NCBI GenBank assembly: GCA_041741535.1
Contig: JBGSJV010000006.1
Location: forward strand, 56,513-120,512
Source of the DNA: M30B19 sp041741535
GTDB taxonomy: Bacteria; Planctomycetota; Planctomycetia; Pirellulales; Pirellulaceae
Reading direction: 5' to 3'
DNA length: 64,000 nt
A program made the translations under genes and the position numbers. Of this stretch, positions 54,317-62,251 are shown piece by piece; positions within the stretch are counted from its first letter, which is position 1; every line of letters begins with the position of its first letter. Below the pieces are notes generated by a model. That model was not told the origin of the DNA and searched no databases. It worked only from the letters and a program-made list of their open reading frames with translations.

Positions 54317-54988
54317 GAGTCGCTACTCCTTGCCAATCAAGTTACCGCCAACACAATTGCCAAACCAGATATTTCCGACGTTGGATTCACATGGTCATCC
54401 AGGTAACTGCCTGACGAAAACAACGTCCCGAGGCCGCTCGATCGCGAGCATGTCGGCGGCCAAATGGTACCATTCTTTGCCCGAATTGATAACCTCCCGC
54501 TGGTTAACCCCAATACCGATTAATTATCGTTTCACTGCAATCCCGTGCCACGAAGGACGGTAGTTGGCACATTCGATGTGTCGCGACCCGCAAAAAGCAC
54601 TCGTTTTTCGAGGATCGGCGGACCGCATACGGAGTTTGCCTCCCACTTATTGAACGGTATTGCGTCCAACGGCGACGCAGAGCAATGCTGGGCGGGACCC
54701 CCTTTGCCGAGTGGTTTATGCCTGTCGCTCCGCGTTGCGTCGCCGAGCGAATTGGAAGCGAAATTAGTCACTCGTCGAACGGTATTGCGATCAACCCCGC
54801 GGCCTGGTTTCCGCACCCCCAACCGGCCGTTTCGGCCCGGCTGGCTGGAAAGTCGTCATCTCGGAGGATGATCCGGGGTGGCTATCGCGGGGAGAAGCTT
54901 GTAAGCTATGCCAGCTTTTTAAGCGGATCACCAGTCCAGGGCAGTCGGTCAAACGAAAGTTTGTTGTCCCCCAGGGAGACCCAATTCA
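54317..54988. other. Divergent intergenic region
   Basis: The 672 bp between trxB (minus) and the DksA-like gene (plus) contain no convincing ORF. A 10-bp inverted repeat (CGGCGACGCA at 54670-54679, TGCGTCGCCG at 54736-54745) is the only structure noted. Confidence 0.6.
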
Positions 54989-55357
54989 GTGAAATTAACG
55001 AAGGCCGAACTCAAAGAGTATAAAAATATTCTTCTCAATTTGCGGGCTCGAGTCAGCGGAGACATGACAAGCCTCCAAGATTCGGCCATGAGTGACCAAA
55101 GTTTGGGGGCTGCCAATTCCTCAATCCCGAGTCACATTGCCGATGCGGGTAGTGATGCGTTTGATCAGGATAATACGTTGAGGTTGATCGACAACGAATC
55201 GGTCGCCCTGAACCTGATCGACGAAGCGATCGAACGCGTCAAAAGTGGCACTTTTGGCTTCTGCACGAACTGCAACGCCAAAATCGGGAAAATGCGGATA
55301 CAGGTGTTGCCGTACACTCCCTACTGCATCAAATGTGCAAATGAGTTGGAAAGTTAG
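54989..55357 (+). CDS. DksA/TraR-type zinc-finger protein
   Basis: A 122-aa protein with an N-terminal helical part and a C-terminal four-cysteine zinc finger (C92, C95, C113, C116: FCTNC and YCIKC). DksA relatives bind the RNA polymerase secondary channel and adjust transcription with ppGpp. The GTG start at 54989 follows GGGAG. It is the first gene of a plus-strand run that continues with lspA 18 bp later. Confidence 0.88.
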   Translation: MKLTKAELKEYKNILLNLRARVSGDMTSLQDSAMSDQSLGAANSSIPSHIADAGSDAFDQDNTLRLIDNESVALNLIDEAIERVKSGTFGFCTNCNAKIGKMRIQVLPYTPYCIKCANELES

Positions 55358-55375
55358 TTCCAGGCCCAATTCAAT

Positions 55376-56080
55376 ATGTCTCCGAACCCGACCGAACCGA
55401 ACATGACTGGCAATGCGTCGAATTCAACCTTGGGTGACGCCGCTAGAACGCGTTTGGCAGAGTCGCAGGTCGGTGCGAGTACCACTTGTTCCACCGTCTC
55501 GGGTTGTGGTTGTTTGCGGTGGACTTGGCTGACTGCGGTATTTCTATTTGTCCTGTTGGCAGCTGGTGGTTTGGGCGTCGACTTGGGAACAAAATCCTAC
55601 ATGTTCGCGAACTATTGGCCGTACAATCAGGACCCTAACGATTGGCCAATCAACCACGCACCCCATTGGCTGATCGATGGAGTCTTTGGGATTCAAACAT
55701 CGACCAATGGCGGCGCTTTGTTTGGAATGATGCAAGGATATCAAGCGGTTTTTGTGACGTTAAGCTTGTTGGCCTTGGTCGGACTTCTCGCGTGGTTGTT
55801 TGGGTTTGGGGCTTGGCGGGATAGGTTGCTGCTGTGCTGTTTGGGTTTGATAACTGGCGGAATTTTAGGAAATCTTCACGATCGACTTGGGCTTTGGCAT
55901 GACGACCGGACGCCGGCGGACTTTCATTACCATGTGCGGGACTGGATTCACTTTCGCTTGGAAGGTATTCCGTATTTTGATCCGTGGCCGAACTTCAACA
56001 TCGCCGACAGTTTATTGGTGGTCGGAGTGTTGATGATGTTGGTTCACAATTTCTTTTTTGTCGGGAAACAGGACGAGTAG
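55376..56080 (+). CDS. lspA: Lipoprotein signal peptidase (signal peptidase II)
   Basis: A 234-aa membrane protease that removes lipoprotein signal peptides. Four transmembrane helices are visible. The catalytic aspartates are D169 in GNLHDRLG and D211 in FNIADSLLVVG. The N-terminus has an extra, probably disordered, 45-residue Ser/Thr-rich segment with Cys residues. The C-terminal half carries a roughly 25-residue insertion (HDDRTPADFHYHVRDW). It is directly followed by the HisN-like gene with no gap. Confidence 0.92.
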   Translation: MSPNPTEPNMTGNASNSTLGDAARTRLAESQVGASTTCSTVSGCGCLRWTWLTAVFLFVLLAAGGLGVDLGTKSYMFANYWPYNQDPNDWPINHAPHWLIDGVFGIQTSTNGGALFGMMQGYQAVFVTLSLLALVGLLAWLFGFGAWRDRLLLCCLGLITGGILGNLHDRLGLWHDDRTPADFHYHVRDWIHFRLEGIPYFDPWPNFNIADSLLVVGVLMMLVHNFFFVGKQDE

Positions 56081-56968
56081 ATGGATGCGGAGATCCGTAT
56101 GGATGCGGGGTTGCGAGATCGTTGGCAGCATGCCTGGGCGATTGCGTGGGAGGGCGGACGCAACACGCTGCGATACTTTCAACACAGTCACGTGGGCTAT
56201 CAGCGAAAAGCTGACAAATCGCCAGTGACGATTGCCGACCGCGAGACCGAACAATTGTTGCGGCGGAGAATCTTAGAACGCTTTCCCACCGACGGAATTT
56301 TGGGCGAAGAATTCGGTTCGGTCGAAGGAAATTCCGGGTACCGTTGGATTTTGGACCCCATTGATGGAACGAAGGCGTTTATCGGTGGCGTCCCTTTGTA
56401 CGGCACCATGGTCGGATTGGAATATCACGATCGTTGTGTGGTAGGCGCGGTCGTGATCCCCGCGATCAATGAGGGAATTCACGCTTGCGTAGGTGCGGGC
56501 AGTTGGCACTATCAGTCGGTTGCTCCTCAAGTGCTCGACCCCCAATGGTCGCCGGAAAATCAACCCTTGCTGCAACCGCCGGTTGCGGCAACACGAGCTC
56601 GAGTTTCGAAAATTGGAACGTTGTCAGAGTCTCTGTTGGCGGCAGCGGAACCCAGGACCTTTCAAAAACGGGGGGCACTAGAAACCCTGTTGGAGCTGGA
56701 CCGCCAAGTCTATGTTTCACGGAATTGGGGTGATTGTTACGGGTACTTGTTGGTCGCCACCGGGCGAGTTGAGGTCATGATCGATCCAATCATGAGTGTT
56801 TGGGATGCGGCCGCGGTCGCTCCCATCCTGACGGAAGCCGGCGGGACGTTTACGGACTGGCAAGGCGAACCCACGATTCACCACCAGGAAGGTTTGGCGA
56901 CCAACGGTTTGGTCTTGAACGAAGTATTGGAGATCACTCAGAAAGCCGTCGGTGCAAAGATTGGTTGA
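56081..56968 (+). CDS. hisN: Inositol-monophosphatase-family phosphatase, HisN-like
   Basis: A 295-aa Mg-dependent phosphatase. Motifs are GEEFG (75-79), LDPIDGTKAFIGGVPLYGTM (D92 and D95 bind metal) and WDAAAVAPILTEAGG. The GTKAFIGGVP form with the following PLYGT is typical of histidinol-phosphate phosphatases of this fold, but inositol or other sugar phosphates cannot be excluded. ATG immediately follows the lspA stop. The next gene overlaps its 3' end by 17 bp. Confidence 0.87.
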   Translation: MDAEIRMDAGLRDRWQHAWAIAWEGGRNTLRYFQHSHVGYQRKADKSPVTIADRETEQLLRRRILERFPTDGILGEEFGSVEGNSGYRWILDPIDGTKAFIGGVPLYGTMVGLEYHDRCVVGAVVIPAINEGIHACVGAGSWHYQSVAPQVLDPQWSPENQPLLQPPVAATRARVSKIGTLSESLLAAAEPRTFQKRGALETLLELDRQVYVSRNWGDCYGYLLVATGRVEVMIDPIMSVWDAAAVAPILTEAGGTFTDWQGEPTIHHQEGLATNGLVLNEVLEITQKAVGAKIG

Positions 56969-58181
56969 ACCATATTTCTCAGCCCTGAATCTGGTTGGGT
57001 ATTGTACGAACGTGCATCCTGGGCACGATTTGGAGACCACTCGCAAGCAGTTGGACCAACATGCAGTCGAGGTGCGGCGCCGTTTGAAACGCGAGCAAAT
57101 GGGAGTTGGCTTATGGTTGTCTCGTGCCACCGCAACCGAGTTATTAACTCATTCGTACGGTCCTGCGGAGTTTGCCGAATGGTTGTCAGAACGCGGACTT
57201 ATCCCTTATACGCTGAACGGGTTTCCGTTCGGGAATTTTCATAGTGAGGTCGTCAAGCATCAGGTTTATCAACCAACGTGGGCGGATCCGTTGCGCTTGC
57301 AATACACGGTGGATTTAGCTGAAATATTCGCGAAACTACTTCTGGCAACCGGACAGCACCATGGCTCCATTTCAACGCTGCCGTTGGGTTGGGGCGCGAT
57401 CAACGATGCAACACTCCACCGGCAAGCAGCGGAAAAACTCCAAGTTTTAGCGGAAGCCTTAGCCGAAATCGAAGACCGGTCGGGCTGTCGCATTGAGGTT
57501 TGTTTGGAACCAGAACCGGGTTGTACGCTGGGTTCGATGCCGCCCATGATCGAGTTCTTCCAGCAATACTTGTTGAACGGCGAAGAAGCTATCCGCCAGA
57601 GAAACCGTCGTTATTTATCGGTCTGTTACGATATTTGTCATGCCGGAGTGATGCACGAATCTTCGGCGACCAACGTGCGGGCGCTTAAACAGGCGGGGAT
57701 TCGGATCGGCAAGGTTCAAGTGTCGAGCGCTCTTGAAGTCCAATTCGAACGACTATCAAGTGGCGACCGTGAAAGAGCTTGGGAGCGCTTGTCGAGCTTC
57801 GTGGAACCGAGGTACTTGCATCAGACGGTCGTCTATCGAGAGGGGCGTGAACCGGCATACTTCGAAGATTTGCCTTTGGCGATGCAGAACGTGGACCTGC
57901 AGCAACAAGGTTGTTGGACGGTGCATTTCCACGTGCCGATCAGTGAGGCATCCGCCGGAGACCTGGGTACGACGCAAGCTTCCATTCCCCAGTTTATCGA
58001 AGCCGCTTTTCAAGAGAATTGGGTGCCGCCACAATGGGAAGTTGAGACGTACGCCTGGAACGTCTTGCCGCCGGAGTTGCGCGCCAATAGTTTGGCGGCC
58101 GGGATTTCCACAGAAGTCGTTGCGTTAGAGCAATGGCTGGCTCCCTATTTTGCAGGTCCGCAGTCTAACGAGTCTGTATAA
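56952..58181 (+). CDS. EboE-like TIM-barrel protein
   Basis: A 409-aa protein resembling EboE, a TIM-barrel (sugar-phosphate isomerase-like) component of ebo clusters that in cyanobacteria are needed for moving scytonemin precursors to the periplasm. Signatures are LVGYCTNVHPGHDL, YTLNGFPFGNFH, ISTLPLGWG, EVCLEPEPGC and SVCYDICHAGV. Likely metal ligands are the His and Glu in these motifs. GTG at 56952 overlaps the preceding gene. No other ebo genes were recognised here, so the pathway is unknown. Confidence 0.8.
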   Translation: MQRLVEPYFSALNLVGYCTNVHPGHDLETTRKQLDQHAVEVRRRLKREQMGVGLWLSRATATELLTHSYGPAEFAEWLSERGLIPYTLNGFPFGNFHSEVVKHQVYQPTWADPLRLQYTVDLAEIFAKLLLATGQHHGSISTLPLGWGAINDATLHRQAAEKLQVLAEALAEIEDRSGCRIEVCLEPEPGCTLGSMPPMIEFFQQYLLNGEEAIRQRNRRYLSVCYDICHAGVMHESSATNVRALKQAGIRIGKVQVSSALEVQFERLSSGDRERAWERLSSFVEPRYLHQTVVYREGREPAYFEDLPLAMQNVDLQQQGCWTVHFHVPISEASAGDLGTTQASIPQFIEAAFQENWVPPQWEVETYAWNVLPPELRANSLAAGISTEVVALEQWLAPYFAGPQSNESV

Positions 58182-58218
58182 CCCACAAGTTTTGTTCACG
58201 TGTTAATGAAAGACGGCT

Positions 58219-58956
58219 ATGGCGGAGTACTCCCAATCGCAATTGTTTACCAATCAACAAATTGCGCAAGCGATCGATCATGCGCTGCTCCATCCGACGA
58301 TGCAAGATTCGGAAATTGTTGCCGGGTGTCAACTTGCGGCGGAATTGAAACTTCGTTCGGTTTGCGTAAAACCTTACGCGATTCCAATAGCTGCGGCACA
58401 ATTGCGCGGGACCGCAGTCGCCGTGGGTACGGTCATCGGATTTCCGCATGGGAGTCAACCATCGGAGATCAAAGCGGCCGAGGCCGCGTGGGCTTGTCGA
58501 TTCGGCGCGGTCGAGTTGGACATGGTCGTTAATGTGGGTCGCGTGATTCAGGGGGATTGGGCGTTTGTCCGCCAGGATATCGACGGCGTCTTGCAAGTGG
58601 CCAGACAGCACGGCGCACTCTTAAAAGTCATTTTCGAAACCGACTTTGTGACGGCCGACGCGGACAAGCAGCGACTATGTGAGCTTTGTGTCGAATTGCA
58701 AGTTGACTTCACGAAGACCTCGACGGGGTTCGGCTTTCGCAAGTTCGGCGCCGGCTACGATTATGTGGGAGCGACCGAAGCGGATATTCGGTTGATGGTG
58801 GCCGCCTGTGGTTCAAATGTGCAAGTCAAGGCTAGTGGAGGAATCCGCAATCGAGCCGATGCCGTCAAGTATTTGGCTCTGGGCTGTACACGTCTGGGCA
58901 CAAGCGCGTCCGCAGTAATTCTAAAAGACAACGGGAATGATCAACAAAGTTACTAA
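58219..58956 (+). CDS. deoC: Deoxyribose-phosphate aldolase
   Basis: A 245-aa class I aldolase that splits 2-deoxyribose 5-phosphate to acetaldehyde and glyceraldehyde 3-phosphate in deoxynucleoside catabolism. The Schiff-base lysine is K166 in DFTKTSTGFG, the proton-relay lysine K204 in VKASGGIR, and D101 in VELDMVVNVG. Length matches the family. It follows the EboE-like gene by 37 bp and is convergent with the next gene. Confidence 0.94.
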   Translation: MAEYSQSQLFTNQQIAQAIDHALLHPTMQDSEIVAGCQLAAELKLRSVCVKPYAIPIAAAQLRGTAVAVGTVIGFPHGSQPSEIKAAEAAWACRFGAVELDMVVNVGRVIQGDWAFVRQDIDGVLQVARQHGALLKVIFETDFVTADADKQRLCELCVELQVDFTKTSTGFGFRKFGAGYDYVGATEADIRLMVAACGSNVQVKASGGIRNRADAVKYLALGCTRLGTSASAVILKDNGNDQQSY

Positions 58957-58996
58957 TCTATATTCTTGACGTTTATTAGTCATCCGGTTTCGAATG

Positions 58997-59812
58997 TCAC
59001 TGGGCCAATGTTGGTGGAACAACATTCGGTATCCAACCCGAGAAAATCGGGGCTAGTCCCAAGGGATCAATGCCCGCAACCCACCACAAGCCGGCTTGGG
59101 TCAGCATCAGTGACACAGCGACGGCCAATAACAAGCCGACCACATCGCGAACGCGAGTCCCCGCAGTCTCAATTTCGGGTTCATTCGCGTCCGAATCGGC
59201 ATTGATCGGCAAACCGTCCACACCAATATCGTTCCAACTGCGTTCCGATGATGAACGTCCAGAAGAGGAAGCGCGACGACGCCTAGTTCGTGTTCGTCCC
59301 GATGCTTCGGTTGCCGACCGCGAAAGGTTGGATGTGCTCGAATCGTCCGACACAACCGATTCGATGGGCTCGTTCTGGTCACGGCTGGTTCGTTGTTGGG
59401 GTACAATTTGCCTTGCAGAGTTCGGCTGCTCGAACTCCGGCCCTGGTTTTGTCACGTCCTGAGGACTTTCGGGTTTCAGTACGAATTCCGACGTTGCCGT
59501 AGGCGCGGCTGGGGGCTGGTTTGCCGTGGTTGGGACATTTCGCGAGTTTGAAGTGCCGCCAATATAGGAGACGGGCTTTAATCGGCCGGTCGGAACCTGG
59601 GCCCGTGACCCCGTCGGAGTTTGCGCTCGAGGCCCGGTTGGCTCGCGTAATGTGTCAGCGGGGCTACTGGATGGAACGACCAAAGGAGTCTGGCAATGCG
59701 GGCACTGCACGGCAACGCCCGCCAAAATATTGGAAGCCAAAACCGATCCCATGTTTCCACAATTCGCGCACTGGATTCGAAAAACCTGGTCCAAAGAATC
59801 GGCTACCATCAT
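58997..59812 (-). CDS. Zinc-ribbon protein with Arg/Ser linker and C-terminal helix (271 aa)
   Basis: An N-terminal zinc ribbon (cysteines 15, 18, 37, 40; CANC and CPHC) is followed by a 150-residue low-complexity region rich in Pro, Thr and Ser with a basic patch TRTRRRRASSS, and a C-terminal transmembrane helix (VVGLLLAVAVSLMLTQAGLWWVAG). Such architectures are common in Planctomycetes and may bind nucleic acid or sense stress at the membrane. No family name is certain. It is convergent with deoC, 40 bp apart. Confidence 0.7.
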   Translation of the reverse strand: MMVADSLDQVFRIQCANCGNMGSVLASNILAGVAVQCPHCQTPLVVPSSSPADTLREPTGPRAQTPTGSRAQVPTGRLKPVSYIGGTSNSRNVPTTANQPPAAPTATSEFVLKPESPQDVTKPGPEFEQPNSARQIVPQQRTSRDQNEPIESVVSDDSSTSNLSRSATEASGRTRTRRRRASSSGRSSSERSWNDIGVDGLPINADSDANEPEIETAGTRVRDVVGLLLAVAVSLMLTQAGLWWVAGIDPLGLAPIFSGWIPNVVPPTLAQ

Positions 59813-60137
59813 TGAAGCTCACGAATTTTCCATACGGTGGACGTTCGATGTGGAACGAGGCCACAGCGGCATACTCATCCGACCTCCATTTTCCCTTGGA
59901 ACAACCTTGGAAGCAAGTAACGGTTTCCAGATGCTCAAATGAATTGGCACCTAACTGGCTGATTCAGGCAATTTTTTCCGAATATTCCGGATTGAAGGAC
60001 TCGTGGGACAGTTGTATCGTTCGGTTTCGAATTGTGAGAAGCGATCATTGAGGTCACAATAGGCTGAGAAAAATCGCAGACGACCCTCTCCGCCTTTACC
60101 GGCAAACGCCTTGATTCCTTGATTCGATTTGTCGCCT
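59813..60137. other. Intergenic region, nothing recognised
   Basis: The 325 bp between the divergent zinc-ribbon and lipid kinase genes contain no ORF, repeat copy or clear promoter by eye. Confidence 0.6.
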
Positions 60138-61112
60138 ATGACTTTACCAGACGTAATCCTCGTGGCATTTAACCCGAAGGCGGGAGCGGCAGATCGGGCA
60201 GAGTTATTGGACCGTCTACGACTACGCTTAGAAGCGATCGGTTTTGAAGTTAGGTTGGTAGCCGACCTTTTCAAGTTGGAAGAACTCGCGGCAGAATATC
60301 GAGAAACCGGTCGGTTGCGACTGGTTGTTTCTGCAGGAGGCGATGGAACTTTGGCAGCCGTCGCCGAACGCACAGCACCGGATACTTGTTTGGCGGTTTT
60401 CCCACTGGGGACAGAGAACCTCATGGCCAAGTGGATTGGGGCGACGACCATGGTCGACCAATTCGCTGCGGCGGTAAACGCCAACCAAACCCTTTTGATT
60501 GACGCTGCTTTGGCCAACGGGCGGCTCGCCTTGATCACCATCGGGATCGGATTTGACGCTGAAGTCGTGCGACTGGTCCATACACGGCGGACCGGACATA
60601 TTACGAAGTGGAGCTACGCGTGGCCCATTTTGAGTACCATTTGGGCGTACCGTTTCCCGCAATTCCACATCACGATTCAAGATTGGTCGGAAGCCGGAGC
60701 GTTCCAAAAACAGACGGCGCGGTTGGAGGAGGAAGTCATGGAGGGAGACAGTCAACCGCGAATTTGGACTGCACCTTGGGTTTTTGTCGCCAACTTACCC
60801 TTGTATGCAGGCGGACTGTCGATTGTTCCCCACGCCCACCCAGCCGATGGTTTCCTGGACATTGCTTGTTTTAGCGGAGCTGGCCGAATCCGCGGTTTGT
60901 TCTACGCACTGTGGATCGCTCTGCGACGGCATACGAAATGTCGAGACTACTCCGCGTTTCGAGCCCGACGAATCACCATCGAATCATCCGAAGAATCGGG
61001 CTACCAAGTCGATGGGGACTACGGCGGCCAGCTACCCTTGGAAATAGAAATTTTGCCCGAGCGAATCAAACTACTTCGATTCGGCCGCCAAGATGTCAGT
61101 TTGAAGCGTTAA
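60138..61112 (+). CDS. Diacylglycerol/lipid kinase family protein
   Basis: A 324-aa cytoplasmic lipid kinase-like protein (DAGK catalytic fold, YegS/DgkB group). The nucleotide-binding motif is SAGGDGTL (about 67-74), followed by VFPLGTENLMAKW and IGIGFDAEVVR. The C-terminal half includes the second domain (VPHAHPADGFLDI and YQVDGDYGG). Substrate may be diacylglycerol or another lipid. ATG at 60138 is used; a TTG three codons earlier is also open. Confidence 0.9.
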   Translation: MTLPDVILVAFNPKAGAADRAELLDRLRLRLEAIGFEVRLVADLFKLEELAAEYRETGRLRLVVSAGGDGTLAAVAERTAPDTCLAVFPLGTENLMAKWIGATTMVDQFAAAVNANQTLLIDAALANGRLALITIGIGFDAEVVRLVHTRRTGHITKWSYAWPILSTIWAYRFPQFHITIQDWSEAGAFQKQTARLEEEVMEGDSQPRIWTAPWVFVANLPLYAGGLSIVPHAHPADGFLDIACFSGAGRIRGLFYALWIALRRHTKCRDYSAFRARRITIESSEESGYQVDGDYGGQLPLEIEILPERIKLLRFGRQDVSLKR

Positions 61113-61425
61113 GTCATTAACTTGATCCTCGACAGCTGTCTCGTTTTGACAGCAAATGCCCCAAAATCGCATCACGATTCGTCAGCAAAACGGCTCGAAT
61201 TGTTGGGGACGCCGACAGTTATTGCCCGATCGATACAAACGGACCGTTTGCGACAGTTTATTCGTCATTAATCAGGGTTTAATGGCCGGCGAAGCTTCAT
61301 TAATTTTCAATTAATGATATAATTTGTATGAACACGATAAATTCACGATATGGTGGCCCGATAAATGCAGTTAGCTAGCGAATGGGTAACGATAGGGACC
61401 GAATCAGCGGCAAAGGGTTCGAACC
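61113..61425. other. AT-rich leader upstream of a small ORF
   Basis: The 313 bp after the lipid kinase gene are AT-rich at 61260-61350 and contain the promoter and palindrome at 61298-61323. No other gene was seen. Confidence 0.55.
61298..61323 (+). promoter_or_regulatory. AT-rich promoter with palindrome
   Basis: CATTAAT-TTTCA-ATTAATG (61298-61316) has perfect 7-bp arms and ends two bases before a perfect -10 box TATAAT (61318-61323). The -35 position (about 61295-61301) is only a weak TTCATT. The palindrome would cover the polymerase site, so a repressor may bind there. The ATG of the small ORF is 103 bp downstream. Confidence 0.5.
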
Positions 61426-61689
61426 ATGAAAAAGACACACGAAAATCGCGAACCAAGCTGGGAGATGGATACCCAATGGGCCTTGAAGTTTATTTGCGGT
61501 AAAGGGAACTCGGGTGGGATTCAGCCGAAAGGTTCCGAAGGCGGAGAATGGCTGAGCGAATCGCATTTTTCGATATTGGATGATGAGATTGCATTGGACC
61601 TATCCCGTTTGGAGCAGAAATACGCGGGTTTTGTGACAACGAACTCTCGGCGGAGTCGTGCCTCCGAATCTCGCAGGACGTCTGAATAA
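61426..61689 (+). CDS. Small orphan protein (87 aa)
   Basis: The ATG at 61426 follows AAGGG at 10-nt spacing, and the frame encodes a hydrophilic 87-aa protein (MKKTHENREPSWEMDTQWALKF...). The C-terminus is Ser/Arg-rich (NSRRSRASESRRTSE). No domain, signal or transmembrane helix was recognised. An AT-rich promoter-like region precedes it. It could be a real small gene or chance; the upstream promoter structure raises its interest. Confidence 0.5.
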   Translation: MKKTHENREPSWEMDTQWALKFICGKGNSGGIQPKGSEGGEWLSESHFSILDDEIALDLSRLEQKYAGFVTTNSRRSRASESRRTSE

Positions 61690-62251
61690 TTGTCTTATTC
61701 GCGCAGGCGTTTTTGGAAGATGTTGTTTAGTTAGGGCCCGACGACGGAACATTATCTGCCGTGACCCGGGAACTGTTCCGCTGTTTCAGAATCCGCGGAT
61801 AGCAAGCAGGATATAAACGGTCTGGCACCTCCCAAAGTTGGGCGGGCTAAGCACCGGATTTGGCCACTGTGGATGTGCCGACTTCGTTTAAATACCGAAC
61901 TTGTTCGGTCTGAAATGGAGATTCCGTGGTTAAACTGGAATCTGAGTGCTGGAAATTGCTCGGATCGGTAACCTTCTACCGCTAGGCGCTGTGCCAAGAG
62001 GGGTTTGACCCTCTTCGGCCATGCCTTTTTGTCCGAAATTTTTCATGCCCTCCAAAGGGACAGACCCCATTTGGGACAGACCCCATTTGGGCAAGGGCCT
62101 AGATCCATTCCAAAAAAATGGGTCTTTTCGTTGACAATCGACTGGGTTTCGCGGTTGCCTCGTATTCGCTGTGGTGATACGGTTGAGTGGGCTTTGGCGG
62201 GGCTGGTAATTCGGGCCGAGTAATTTGCAGAATGTTAGGGAGTGGAATCAA
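61690..62251. other. Intergenic region with repeat copy E
   Basis: The 562 bp between the small ORF and the adaptor gene contain repeat copy E (61982-62102). No convincing ORF was found elsewhere in it. Confidence 0.6.
61982..62102 (+). repeat. Dispersed palindromic element, copy E
   Basis: CTAGGCGCTGTGCCAA (61982-61997) and TTGGGCAAGGGCCTAG (62087-62102) are weaker arms (12 of 16). The core CTCTTCGGCCATGCC...TTGTCCGAAATTTTTCATGCCCTCCAAAGGGACAG is the best match to consensus. Near the right end a 16-bp unit (GACAGACCCCATTTGG) is duplicated in tandem at 62059-62090. Confidence 0.83.

Noticed and set aside
54670..54745. 10-bp inverted repeat CGGCGACGCA / TGCGTCGCCG
   Set aside because: Short arms with a 56-bp spacer in GC-rich sequence; easily produced by chance, so not claimed as an element.
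61410..61430. GGGTTCGAACC resembling a tRNA T-arm
   Set aside because: The flanking bases cannot form a 5-bp T-stem, and no acceptor or anticodon arm is present upstream.
61752..61997. 81-codon minus-strand ORF
   Set aside because: No ribosome-binding site or recognisable features, and it runs into repeat copy E.
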